Positions 1 through 7,474 are shown, numbered from the stretch's first letter. The stretch: 10,000 nt of DNA from Eimeria necatrix (GCF_000499385.1 NW_013654545.1:27501-37500), one strand, 5' to 3'. Made by a program: numbers and translations. Notes: generated by a model from the sequence alone, not told the origin.

Positions 1-940
1 GCGCCCCAGGGGCCCCCTGGAGAGCTCACAGAGCCCCTAGAAAAGTGGGTACTGGAGTGGTAGCTCTCGGGGGCCCCATGGGGCCCCTCCCTCTGCAGTC
101 TTGGGGACAAAAGGGTCCTGGGGGGCCCCACAGAAGAGGCCCTGCTGTACCCTCTTTGCTGCCTACTCAGGGGGGCCCCCCCTTCGGCCTCCTGCACAGT
201 GCCTAGGAAGGCCGACGAGGCTTGTCTGCTGAGCAGGGGGGCCCCCCACCCCACTCAGGGGGCCCCCTGCGGTAAGAAACCTCTGGGGAAACTGCCTGGG
301 GAGATGGGATCGTTCTCGATCCCAGTCTTTGGATTCTGCTGAGGAGTTGCTGCGCAGGGTCTCCCTCGGGGGGCCCCCTTCTTTGGGGGCCCCCTGCAGC
401 AGCAGGCGGGACGGGGGGCCCCCCCCGGGGCCCCTCCCCCGCTGCTGCTGCTGCTGCTGCTGCTGCTGCAGCAGAGTGCCTCCGGGGCCCCTCGTACCCT
501 CTGCTCTCTGTGGAGGGGGGCCCCTCGGAGGGTTCGGAGCTCTCTGGGGACCCCAGGGGGGCCCCCCGGGGGCCCCACTGGGGGCCCCCCGCAGCGCGCT
601 GGGGGGCCCCCAAGGGGGCCCCCCCCGGCTGGTCATAGAGGAGGTGGGGCCCCTCGTCGCTGCGGGAAGGCCGCGGCCTGGGGGGCCCCCCGGGGGCCCC
701 CCTGGGGGCCCCCTCCGAGGGGCCTGCACCGGGGGGGCCCCCCGGGGGCCCCCAGTCAAGACCCTGTCTCCTAAGCAAAGACCCTCTCCGGCTAAACCCT
801 AAACCCTCGTCAGATCTGCTATAAGTCAAGGGGGGCCCCCAGTGCCCCCAGCTCGAGTAAGGAAGCTCTTCGGGGGGCCCCCCTGAGGCCCTTCTGCGTT
901 CCCGGGGGCCCATTCTCTTATTAAGGAGGCCCCCCTGGAA
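1..940. repeat. GGGGCCCC palindromic repeat block 1
   Basis: Dense, irregularly spaced copies of GGGGGCCCCC-type palindromes, separated by about 5-60 bases of unique sequence. The unit equals its own reverse complement and has no stop codon in any frame, so overlapping open frames on both strands (Gly-Pro, Gly-Ala-Pro, Pro-Arg-Gly runs) arise without coding. A (CTG)n tract lies at about 440-473, and two AAACCCT units sit at about 792-808. Unique islands such as 300-365 may be exonic. Confidence 0.85.
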
Positions 941-1512
941 GCAGCAGCAAAATGAGTTTCTTCTCTGTCTCTTTCTCTTTCTCCTTTTTGTTTTAATTCG
1001 CTGACTCTGCGAGCTGCTTCTTCCTTAGGAGGGCCCCGGGGGGCCCCCCTGGGAGGGGCCCCGGGGGGCCCCCGGGGGGCCCCCCGGGGGGCCCCCTTCG
1101 GGGGCTTCTTGGGGGCCCCCCTAGGGGCCTCCTGGGGGGGCCCCCCTGGGGGGCCCCCCGGAGTAGCCCCAGAGGTACCTGGGAGCCACCCAGATATAAT
1201 TCGGGTCCAAATGGGGAGGCTCTCGGGGGCCTCCTCTGCTGCTGGGGGCCCCCCGGGGGGCCCCCCTGGGGGGCCCCCCTGGGGGCCCCCCGGGGGCCCC
1301 TCGTCTGCATCTTCTTCCGAATAAACCCACGGGGGGGCCCCCCTGGGGGGCCCCCTGGGGGGCCCCCTGGGGGCCCTTTGGGGTTCTCTGCGGCCTATGA
1401 TGGCTTTGGCCCTGCAGCAGCCACCAGGTGTACATACACCTCAAAGTCTTTTGCTTTCTTTTCAGTTTTGCAAACAGCAGCAAAAAAAACGCGAGGGATC
1501 CTTAACACCTAG
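302..1512 (+). CDS. Unresolved multi-exon plus-strand gene, 3' part
   Basis: I do not recognise the product. Support comes from islands of non-repeat coding-like sequence and plus-strand splice signals. Bases 302-367 read RWDRSRSQSLDSAEELLRR, charged and helix-like. Bases 960-1028 are strongly pyrimidine-rich, contain a CTGAC branch-like site near 1001, and end in CTTCCTTAG, a good 3' splice site. Another acceptor, TTGCTTTCTTTTCAG, ends at 1465. The last exon, 1466-1512, would read LQTAAKKTRGILNT then TAG, in phase with an upstream segment (MMALALQQPP) ending at 1427, although that would make a 38-base intron, which is very short. An alternative frame of the last exon reads FCKQQQKKREGSLTPRA and stops at 1518. 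Intervening GGGGCCCC sequence is open on both strands, so internal exon limits and even the strand of the central part are uncertain. Confidence 0.35.
947..1028 (+). other. Pyrimidine-rich intron 3' end and splice acceptor
   Basis: A long T/C-rich run (TTCTTCTCTGTCTCTTTCTC and onward) is followed by CGCTGACTC, a plausible branch site, and by TTCTTCCTTAG at the end. GGGGCCCC sequence resumes directly after it. This is the clearest sign that part of the left region is transcribed on the plus strand. Confidence 0.55.
1029..1375. repeat. GGGGCCCC palindromic repeat block 2
   Basis: Near-continuous GGGGGGCCCCCC units, many back to back. One unique island at about 1160-1245 reads as coding-like on either strand (plus: VAPEVPGSHPDIIRVQMGR; minus: LDPNYIWVAPRYLWGYSG). 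I cannot choose between the strands from sequence alone. Confidence 0.85.
1427..1440 (+). promoter_or_regulatory. GGTGTACATACACC near-palindrome, copy 1
   Basis: First of three copies of GGTGTA(Y/C)(R)TACACC in the window. It is the exact reverse complement of the copy at 8958-8971. It lies inside the proposed 3' part of the left gene, and its GTGTAC could serve as a 5' splice site (CCACCAG|GTGTAC). A role as a transcription-factor site is inferred from recurrence and symmetry only. Confidence 0.5.
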
Positions 1513-1515
1513 GGC

Positions 1516-1571
1516 TTAGGGTTTAGGGTTTAGGGTTTAGGGTTTAGGGTTTAGGGTTTAGGGTTTAGGGC
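1516..1571 (+). repeat. Telomere-like TTTAGGG array between convergent genes
   Basis: About eight TTTAGGG heptamers, first and last units altered (GGGCTTAGGG). It separates the proposed stop of the left plus-strand gene (1510-1512) from the stop of the minus-strand coiled-coil gene (1572-1574). It faces the AAACCCT array at 1671 in inverted orientation. Confidence 0.95.
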
Positions 1572-2219
1572 TTACTGGTGCTCCACAGGGGCCCCGCTGT
1601 ACTTCTGGTGTAAAGTCCGGGGGGTCAGCTCGGGCTGCTTGAGGGGGTCAGCGAGGCCTGCAGCCACCCCAAACCCTAAACCCTAAACCCTAAACCCTAA
1701 ACCCTAAACCCTAAACCCTAAACCCTAAACCCTAAACCCTAAACCCTAAACCCTAAACCCTAAACCCTAAACCCTAAACCCTAAACCCTAAACCCTAAAT
1801 ACAAACCCTAAACCCTAAACCCTAAACCCTAAACCCTAAACCCTAAACCCTAAACCCTAAACCCTAAACCCCTAAACCCTAAACCCTAAACCCTAAACCC
1901 TAAACCCTAAACCCTAAACCCTAAACCCTAAACCCTAAAGCTGGCCGCGCTGCTCTGAAGTCAGCGTCAAAGGCTGAACCCAAACCCTACGGGCGCCGAG
2001 GCTCAGTTGCCCACCAAACCCTAAACTCTAAACCCTAAACCCTAAACCCTAAACCCTAAGCCCTAAACCCTAAACCCTAAACCCTAAACCCTAACCGTCT
2101 TGAATCCAGTCTCCGTAGCGGCAAACCCCTCGGAGCCTTTTGGCCTCATCAGCGTAAACATCTCTTTGGAAGTGCAGCGCGTCCAGTTCTGTCTGCAGCA
2201 AGCTGCAGCAAATAAAAAA

Positions 2220-2279
<60 letters not shown>

Positions 2280-2707
2280 AAATAAAAATAATAAATAAAT
2301 AATAAATAAATAATAATGATGGTATGAAAGGGAGTGGGGGGGAAAAAGAAACTCGAGGAGAGGCGGAAGCGGGCGCTTCGCGCGCTAAACCCTAAACCCT
2401 AAACCCTAAACCCTAAACCCTAAACCCTAAACCCTAAACCCTAAACCCTAATTACTAGATGATCTTTTTGAGGTCCTTGACTTGGCCCATGAGTTTTGAC
2501 TCCGCGAAGCCTGAGGGCACCGCACGACTCCAGCAGCGGCTAAATTAGGGTTTGGTGGCCGCGGCCTAGGGTTTAGGGTTTAGGGTTAAGGGTTTAGGGT
2601 TTAGGGTTTAGGGTTTAGGGCTTGGTCACCCTGGGCCTCGAGAACCATCGCGTCGTAGCCGAGAGAAAGCTCGTCGAGCTGCCGCTGCAGCATCTTCTCC
2701 GTTTTCT

Positions 2708-2770
<63 letters not shown>

Positions 2771-4017
2771 AGAAATGAACAAAAGGAAAAAGAAAAAAAG
2801 AATTGTTTTTAACTCACTTGAATTCTCCTGCAGTCTTCTTGAAACTCCAACAGCCGCAAATCTAAACCCTTTTTCAGCAGCAGCAAATCTTCGCTGAGGG
2901 GCCCCTGAGGGTTTAGGGGGGCCCCCAGCAGCGCAGCAAGTTGTTCTTGGTCTGCCTGACGCCACAAACCCTAAACCCTAAACCCTAAACCCTAAACCCT
3001 AAACCCTAAACCCTAGAGCCTCTGCTGTGCGCATGTAAACACTGTCCTCACACGCTGCGCCCCGAAGTCGCAGACACGCCTCAGCACACTCTACGGCTTC
3101 CCGCCGAGGGTTTAGGGTTTAGGGTTTAGGGTTTAGGGGCTAGGGTTTAGCGGCTAGGGTTTAGGGTTTAGGGTTTACGAGGAGCATTGTGTGCGCCGCG
3201 TTGAGCTCAACGAGCTGCTGCTGATACTGCAGCAAAAAGAAACAGACAGCAGCACAGCAGCAGTTTAAGAGAGCTTCAAGTTTAGGGTTTAGGGTTTAGG
3301 GTTTAGAGTTTAGGGTTTAGGGTTTAGGGTTTTTAAGGGCATTTAACAGCAGCTGCAGCCCAGGGCCAGAAAAAAGAATAAAAAGAACACAAGAAAAAAA
3401 AGAGCGACAGAGGAAGCCGGCGAACGAAACACAGACCCTAAACCCTAAACCCTAATCCCTAAACCCTAAACCCTAAACCCTAAACCCTAAACCCAGAACC
3501 TCTGCTCTTTCAAAACAAAAGAGCAATTAAAACCCACCAAATCCATTAACGCCGAAACCCTCGCGTTTACTTCCACCAGCTGGGGGGCCCCCAAATCGTT
3601 GGGGGCCCCCAGGGGGCCCCCGGGGGCCCCGAAAGGCCCAGGGGGCCCCAGGGGGGCCCCCGTAGGGGCCCCCGGGGGCCCCAAGGGGGGCCCCCCTGCA
3701 GCCCCGGGGGGCCCCAAGGGGGCCCCCGTAGGGGCCCCAAGGGGCCCTGATGGGCCTGGGAAAAGAGTCGGAGGGTACTGAACTAAAGAGCGGAGATCAT
3801 AGGGGGGCCCCCAAGGGGGCCCCCAAGGAGGGCCCCCCAGGGGCCCCCAGCCAGGGGAGGCAGCAGGCTGGAAGGGAGCAGCAGCAGCAGCAGCAGCAGG
3901 AGCAGCAGGAGCAGCAGCTGCTGCTGGTGTGTAGGGGGAACTGGGCCAGTTGGGCGTGGCTGGCGCTGCTGCTGCTGCTGCTGCTGCGTCTGCTGAGGGG
4001 GGAGGCCGGAGGCTCAT
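1572..4017 (-). CDS. Coiled-coil protein, eight exons, possible channel-nucleoporin type
   Basis: Phase-consistent exons on the minus strand: A 3493-4017, B 3179-3226, C 3041-3088 (limits uncertain), D 2818-2955, E 2630-2705, F 2456-2510, G 2096-2202, H 1572-1657, about 360 residues in all. Exon A starts at ATG 4017 and is Ala/Pro/Gly-rich with one FG (PFGAPGG), then turns helical (QLVEVNARVSALMDLV, LKEQRFW). B-G give heptad-like helices, for example YQQQLVELNAAHTMLL, ADQEQLAALLGAPLNPQG, KTEKMLQRQLDEL, ESKLMGQVKDLKKII and LLQTELDALHFQRDVYADE. H ends SGAPVEHQ-stop. Good splice signals include GTGAGT after D and CTGCAG before E, B and H. Low-complexity N-terminus, FG, then a long coiled coil with RG...EQLxxLL...LNP recalls the Nup54/Nup62 channel nucleoporins, from memory only. 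An unrelated coiled-coil protein is possible. The gene model is much firmer than the product. Confidence 0.72.
1671..1938 (+). repeat. Longest telomere-like AAACCCT array, intronic
   Basis: About 38 AAACCCT heptamers with two defects, CTAAATACAAACCCT near 1796-1808 and an extra C (AAACCCCT) near 1866. It lies inside the proposed last intron (1658-2095) of the minus-strand coiled-coil gene, where its sense strand reads TTTAGGG. It starts about 13 bases upstream of the last exon's CTGCAG acceptor. Confidence 0.97.
1939..2013. other. Unique spacer between two telomere-like arrays
   Basis: 75 bases of non-repeat sequence with one isolated AAACCCT. On the minus strand it could hold a small alternative exon (after CTGACTTCAG, reading EQRGQL then TAG). 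The phase-compatible model skips it and places it in the intron between exons G and H of the coiled-coil gene. Confidence 0.4.
2014..2095 (+). repeat. Telomere-like AAACCCT array supplying a 5' splice site
   Basis: About eleven AAACCCT units with variants AAACTCT and AAGCCCT. On the minus strand its right edge is GTTAGGGTTTAGGG, immediately after exon G (…TGGATTCAAGACG|GTTAGG). The array edge therefore appears to supply the donor of the last intron of the coiled-coil gene. Confidence 0.95.
2210..2318. repeat. (AAAT)n tetranucleotide microsatellite
   Basis: About 25 AAAT/TAAA units with single-base slips in the right third (AATAATAAATAAAAATAATAAAT). In the sense strand of the coiled-coil gene this is a T-rich (TTTA)n run that ends 2-7 bases before TTTGCTGCAG, the acceptor of exon G. 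It may act as that intron's pyrimidine-rich tract. Confidence 0.95.
2385..2452 (+). repeat. Telomere-like AAACCCT array, intronic
   Basis: Nine to ten AAACCCT units inside the intron 2203-2455 of the coiled-coil gene. The intron's 5' edge in sense is TA|GTAATTAGGGTTTAGGG, so the donor GTAATT directly abuts the array. Taken without splicing, exon F would stop at TAG (2455-2457). Confidence 0.95.
2567..2622 (+). repeat. Telomere-like TTTAGGG array, intronic
   Basis: Eight TTTAGGG units, one changed to TTAAGGG, within the intron between exons E and F (2511-2629) of the coiled-coil gene. Its orientation is opposite to the array at 2385-2452. Confidence 0.95.
2708..2768 (+). repeat. (CAG)20 tract forming the acceptor of exon E
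   Basis: A pure CAG run on the plus strand. On the gene's sense strand it is (CTG)n ending in CTGCAG directly before exon E (AAA ACG GAG AAG ATG...). The donor GTGAGT at 2812-2817 and the T-rich stretch after it complete the intron. Here the triplet tract is non-coding and may serve as the polypyrimidine tract. Confidence 0.85.
2966..3015 (+). repeat. Telomere-like AAACCCT array, intronic
   Basis: Seven AAACCCT units between exons C and D of the coiled-coil gene. In sense, exon C coding-like sequence (…VYMRTAEAL) runs to CTAGG|GTTTAGGG, so the array may provide a GTTTAG donor. That option breaks phase with exon D, so the model uses an earlier donor, GTTTAC at 3035-3040. The boundary is unresolved. 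Confidence 0.95.
3107..3178 (+). repeat. Telomere-like TTTAGGG array filling an intron
   Basis: About ten TTTAGGG units with variants GGGGCTAGGG and TTTAGCGGCTAGGG. In sense it begins GTAAACCCTAAACCC directly after exon B, so nearly the whole intron between B and C is repeat and its donor is GTAAAC. Confidence 0.95.
3279..3333 (+). repeat. Telomere-like TTTAGGG array, intronic
   Basis: Seven to eight TTTAGGG units with one TTTAGAG variant. It lies in the first intron of the coiled-coil gene (3227-3492), together with an oppositely oriented array at 3434-3492 and a T-rich acceptor ending TTTTTGCTGCAG. Confidence 0.95.
3434..3492 (+). repeat. Telomere-like AAACCCT array supplying a 5' splice site
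   Basis: Eight AAACCCT units with one AATCCCT variant. In sense the array begins GTTTAGGG immediately after …GAGCAGAGGTTCTGG, the end of exon A. The unspliced frame stops at that TAG. Confidence 0.95.
3582..3865. repeat. GGGGCCCC block within exon A of the coiled-coil gene
   Basis: Dense GGGGGCCCCC units. In the minus-strand frame they encode Gly-Ala-Pro/Gly-Pro-Pro repeats with a single FG. A small alternative intron is possible around 3755-3790, where the sense strand has CTCCGACTCTTTTCCCAG. Confidence 0.85.
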
Positions 4018-4032
4018 GGGTGGAAAGCTGAG

Positions 4033-4071
4033 ATTTAGGGTTTAGGGTTTAGGGTTTAGGGTTTAGGGTTT
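4033..4071 (+). repeat. Telomere-like TTTAGGG array upstream of exon A
   Basis: Five to six TTTAGGG units just upstream, in gene sense, of ATG 4017. In sense it ends CTAAATCTCAG, an acceptor-like sequence, so it could be in a 5' untranslated intron. Confidence 0.95.
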
Positions 4072-4136
4072 GCGGGGGCGCGGCGGGGGGCAGAGTGCTG
4101 CGTAAAGAGCCCGCGAGAGAGCAGCAGCAGCGCCGA

Positions 4137-4150
4137 GGTGTACGTACACC
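4137..4150. promoter_or_regulatory. GGTGTACGTACACC perfect palindrome, copy 2
   Basis: A perfect 14-bp inverted repeat about 120 bases upstream of the proposed start codon at 4017. It matches the copies at 1427 and 8958 except at the two central bases. Position and symmetry suggest a dimeric factor site, possibly of the ApiAP2 type; this is inference. Confidence 0.55.
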
Positions 4151-4601
4151 CGAGGCGAGCCAGCGGCGGCGGCAGCAGTCAGCGCTAAAGGCTCTCGGCA
4201 CTTTTGAAGCAAAAGAGGAAGCAAAAAAGACAAATAAAGATAAATATAAACAAGAAAAACCTTTTTTATTTCGTGTTTGAAAAGAAAAAAGAAAAAACGC
4301 GGCCGCGGAGTGCAGCAGTCTCGATGCGCGCTCTCTTGCTGCTGCGCTGCTGCTGCTGCTGCTGCGGCGCTGCTGCTGCTGCTGCTGCCCTCAGCGCTTT
4401 ATAAGGAAATGAAATAAAGACAAAAAACTCATATTTAAATCTAATTTTGTTTTTCTAAGTCAAACTGCAAAGAGAAAAGGAACTTCGCCGCGGCCCCCCC
4501 AGCGGTCCGCAGTGGACCACGGCAGCAGCAGCAGCTGCTGCAGCAGCAGCAGCAGCAGCTGCTGCTGCTGCTGCTGCTGCTCTGAGCCAACGAGCTGCAT
4601 T

Positions 4602-4609
4602 TGCATGCA
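4602..4609. promoter_or_regulatory. TGCATGCA palindrome
   Basis: A single TGCATGCA in a unique 90-base island between two CAG/CTG tracts. GCATGC-type motifs are recognised by some ApiAP2 proteins and occur upstream of genes in coccidia. A single 8-mer could also occur by chance. Confidence 0.35.
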
Positions 4610-4670
4610 CGTTTCTGCAACACAGGAACTTGGGGCCTTTCGCTGCAGCCGCACAGCAACAGACACTTCT

Positions 4671-4730
<60 letters not shown>

Positions 4731-4752
4731 GCAGCGTTGCTGCTGGTCCACC

Positions 4753-5663
4753 TCAAGGTTTCGCAGACTTCAGGGGCCCCCGACTCTTGGGGGCCCCCAA
4801 AGGCAGCAGCAAACAGTCCACTGTGAAGCAAAGAGCGGGGGCCCCCCTAAGTACAACCCAGGGGGCCCCCCTCTTACCCCGCAGCTGCTGGGGGCCCCCA
4901 AGGGCCTCGGGGCCCCCTGGGGCCCCCGGGGGCCCCCCGGGGCCCCAGGGCCCCGCAGAGTACCCCAGGGGGCCCCCCGGGGCCCCGGAGGGGCCCCCGG
5001 GGGGCCCCCCTTGGTACTCGAAGGGGGCCCCCAGGCCTGCAGGGTACTGCCGGGGGCCCCCAGGGGCCCCCCGGGGGCCCCCCGGGGCCCCCGAGGGGCC
5101 CCCCGGGGCCCCCGGGGGGCCCCCGGGGGCCCCTTTGGTTGGTTTTATTTTGGTTTGTTTGGTAATTAATTTGGTGAAGTTGAAAGCCTAAATAAAAGAA
5201 GAAACAAAAAAATGAAAGAATAAAAATAAATGATTTATTTTATTTTTATTTTGATTTAATTATTGAATTCTTCTTTTGTCCTTTTGTTTTTCATTTAATT
5301 GAAAAAGAAAAAATAAAAAAAGATCTAAATGAAACAAAAAGAAACAAAAAGAGATAAAAGAAAAAGAAAAGAAATTAAAAAGAAACTAAAAAGAAATTAA
5401 AAAGAAATTTAAAAAAATTAAAAAGAAATTAAAAAGAAATTAAAAAGAAATTAATGAAATCGGCAAAAACAAAAGGTCTTTTAAATAAATTAAAATTCTT
5501 TTTTGATTTCTTTTTCATTATTTTGTAAAAAAGAAAAAAAGAATTTAAATTTATTTCAAAGACTTTTAGTTTTAAATTAAAATTATTTTTTAATTTCTTT
5601 TTTACTATTTCGTCTTCCAGACGAGAAGGTTTGCAAAAAGAAGAAAGATTATCGAATGCCTGC

Positions 5664-5734
<71 letters not shown>

Positions 5735-5865
5735 GCAGAAGCAGCAGCGCACTTGTTAGAAGTAGCAGCGGCAGCGTGCTTGCAGCAGCAGCAGCGGCAA
5801 CGGTAAGGCTTGCAACAGCAGCTGTAGCAGCAGCAGCAGCAGTGTTTGCACCAGCAGCGATGCCT

Positions 5866-5899
<34 letters not shown>

Positions 5900-6603
5900 T
5901 ATTTGCAGCAGCAGCGATGCCTGCAGCAGCAGCAGCAGCAGCAGCAAGTTGCTGTTTGTTGTACCTGCATGTCCAGATAGCGCAGAGCCTGCAGCGGAAT
6001 TTCCCGTAGCAGCTTTTCCATGTCTGCTGCTGCTCTTGCTGCAGCAGCAGTGTGTCTTCCTGCTGCTGCTGCTGCTGCTGCTGCTGCAGCAAGCACAGCA
6101 GCAACTGCCTGCCGCCCTGCTGAGCTGTGACCCTTTGGGGGCCCCTGGGGGCCCCCTGCTGCTGCTGGGGGGCCCCCAAGCAGCTGCGCAGCAGCAGCAA
6201 GGGCGCAAACAGCAGCAGACAAGCGTCGTGACTCCTGCTGCAGTGCTGCTGCTGCTGCAGTTGCTGCGGGTGCTGCGGGTGCTGCTGCTGCTGTTGCTGC
6301 GGGTGCTGCAGCTGCTGCTGCTGCTGTTACTGCGGGTGCTGCAGCTGCTGCTGCTGCAGTTGCTGCGGGTGCTGCAGCTGCTGCTGCTGCAGTTGTTGCG
6401 GGTGCTGCAGCTGCTGCTGCTGCAGTTGCTGCGGGTGCTGCAGCTGCTTCTGCAGCTGCTGCGGGTGCTGCAGCTGCTGATGCTGCTGCTGCTGCTGCTG
6501 CAGCAAAAAAGCTGAAAGGGAAAACACCCAGCATTATAGAGAAGGCGGAGAGAGCCGTTGCTGCGTCTGCAGCTACGGCTGCTGCTTCTTGCTGCAGTGC
6601 CTC

Positions 6604-6635
<32 letters not shown>

Positions 6636-6808
6636 CTGCAGCTGCAGCCCGCAGGCGAGCAGCAGCAGCAGCAAACTGCTGCTCAAGGGCTGGCTGCTGC
6701 TGCAGCCAAACTGCTGCCAGCAAATGGCGCTGCTGCAGCTTCGCGAGGCCCTGCAAGATGCAGCAAATGTCTCTGCGGCGGCTTGCTGCTGCTGCTGCAG
6801 CAGGAGCA

Positions 6809-6842
<34 letters not shown>

Positions 6843-7330
6843 AGGCTGAGGCCGTTGTTGTTGCTGGTGCGTTTGTTGCTGCTGCCGCTCTCTCTGCTGC
6901 GGTTGTTGCTTCAGCTGCTGCTGCTGCACCTGTTGCTGCTGCGCCTGCTAACGCTGCAGCTGTCTCAGCAGCAGCAGCAGCTGGTGCTGCTGCTGCACTT
7001 GCTTCTGCTGCAGCGCCTGCTGCTGCCCTTTCTGGGAGAAGAATAGGGCCCCGCTGCTGCAGCAGCAGCTGCTGCTGCACTACGGCGCATGCGCTGCTAG
7101 GCAGCAGCAGCAGCAGCTTGCTGCTGGCCTGCAGCAGCAAAGCCACGTCCCTCAGTGTCAGGCGGCCCCCCTCTTCAGCAGCAGCAGCAGCAGCAGCAGC
7201 AGGAAAGGCAGCAGCAGCAGCAGCAGGAAAGGCAGCAGCAAAGCGGCACTCCGCGGCATCTGCTGCTGCTGCAAGCACCGTCAGGCGTCTGACAAGAGCA
7301 GCAGCAACTGTAGCCGCAGCACTTGGAGCA

Positions 7331-7363
<33 letters not shown>

Positions 7364-7474
7364 GCAGCAGCAGATGGGGCCTGTGCTGCTCCCTGGGAAA
7401 TATCTGCTAGGCATTTGCTGCGGGGCAGTAGCCGGCTTAAGCCGTGAGCAGCTTTTGCCAGCTGTGAGGGCCCA

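Larger units (their letters stand above)
4018..4752 (-). promoter_or_regulatory. Intergenic / upstream region of the coiled-coil gene
   Basis: 735 bases between the proposed stop of the Ala/Gln-rich gene (4753) and the ATG at 4017. It holds a TTTAGGG array (4033-4071), a perfect palindrome at 4137-4150, an AT-rich stretch at 4205-4300 that is pyrimidine-rich on the minus strand, CTG runs at 4335-4388, CAG/CTG tracts at 4523-4581 and 4672-4736, and TGCATGCA at 4602-4609. An unassigned minus-strand acceptor (CCTTTTCTCTTTGCAG, then FDLEKQN and a stop, about 4441-4465) could be the end of another transcript. Plus-strand frames here are mostly triplet-repeat artefacts. Confidence 0.4.

Noticed and set aside
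163..913. Long minus-strand Gly/Pro open frames over the left block
   Set aside because: They run through palindromic GGGGCCCC and CTG repeats that lack stops on both strands. The only distinctive sequence (about 300-365) reads at least as well on plus.
2622..2965. Poly-Gln and poly-Cys open frames on both strands
   Set aside because: They cross the proposed intron 2706-2817 and use frames different from exons D and E, which have coherent helical sequence and matching splice phases.
1516..3492. A true chromosome end or subtelomere
   Set aside because: The arrays are short, interrupted, alternate in orientation and are flanked by exons, so they are interstitial.
1671..3492. CRISPR-like array (regular repeats with unique spacers)
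   Set aside because: The repeat is a tandem heptamer without fixed-length spacers, orientation alternates, and the unique pieces are exons in phase.
4455..4831. Overlapping poly-Cys, poly-Ala, poly-Ser and poly-Gln frames on both strands
   Set aside because: All are readings of the same CAG/CTG tracts, and the unique islands between them do not favour one frame.
7085..7094. GCGCATGCGC palindrome as a regulatory site
   Set aside because: It lies within a coding-like segment of the Ala/Gln-rich gene and occurs once, so chance is likely.
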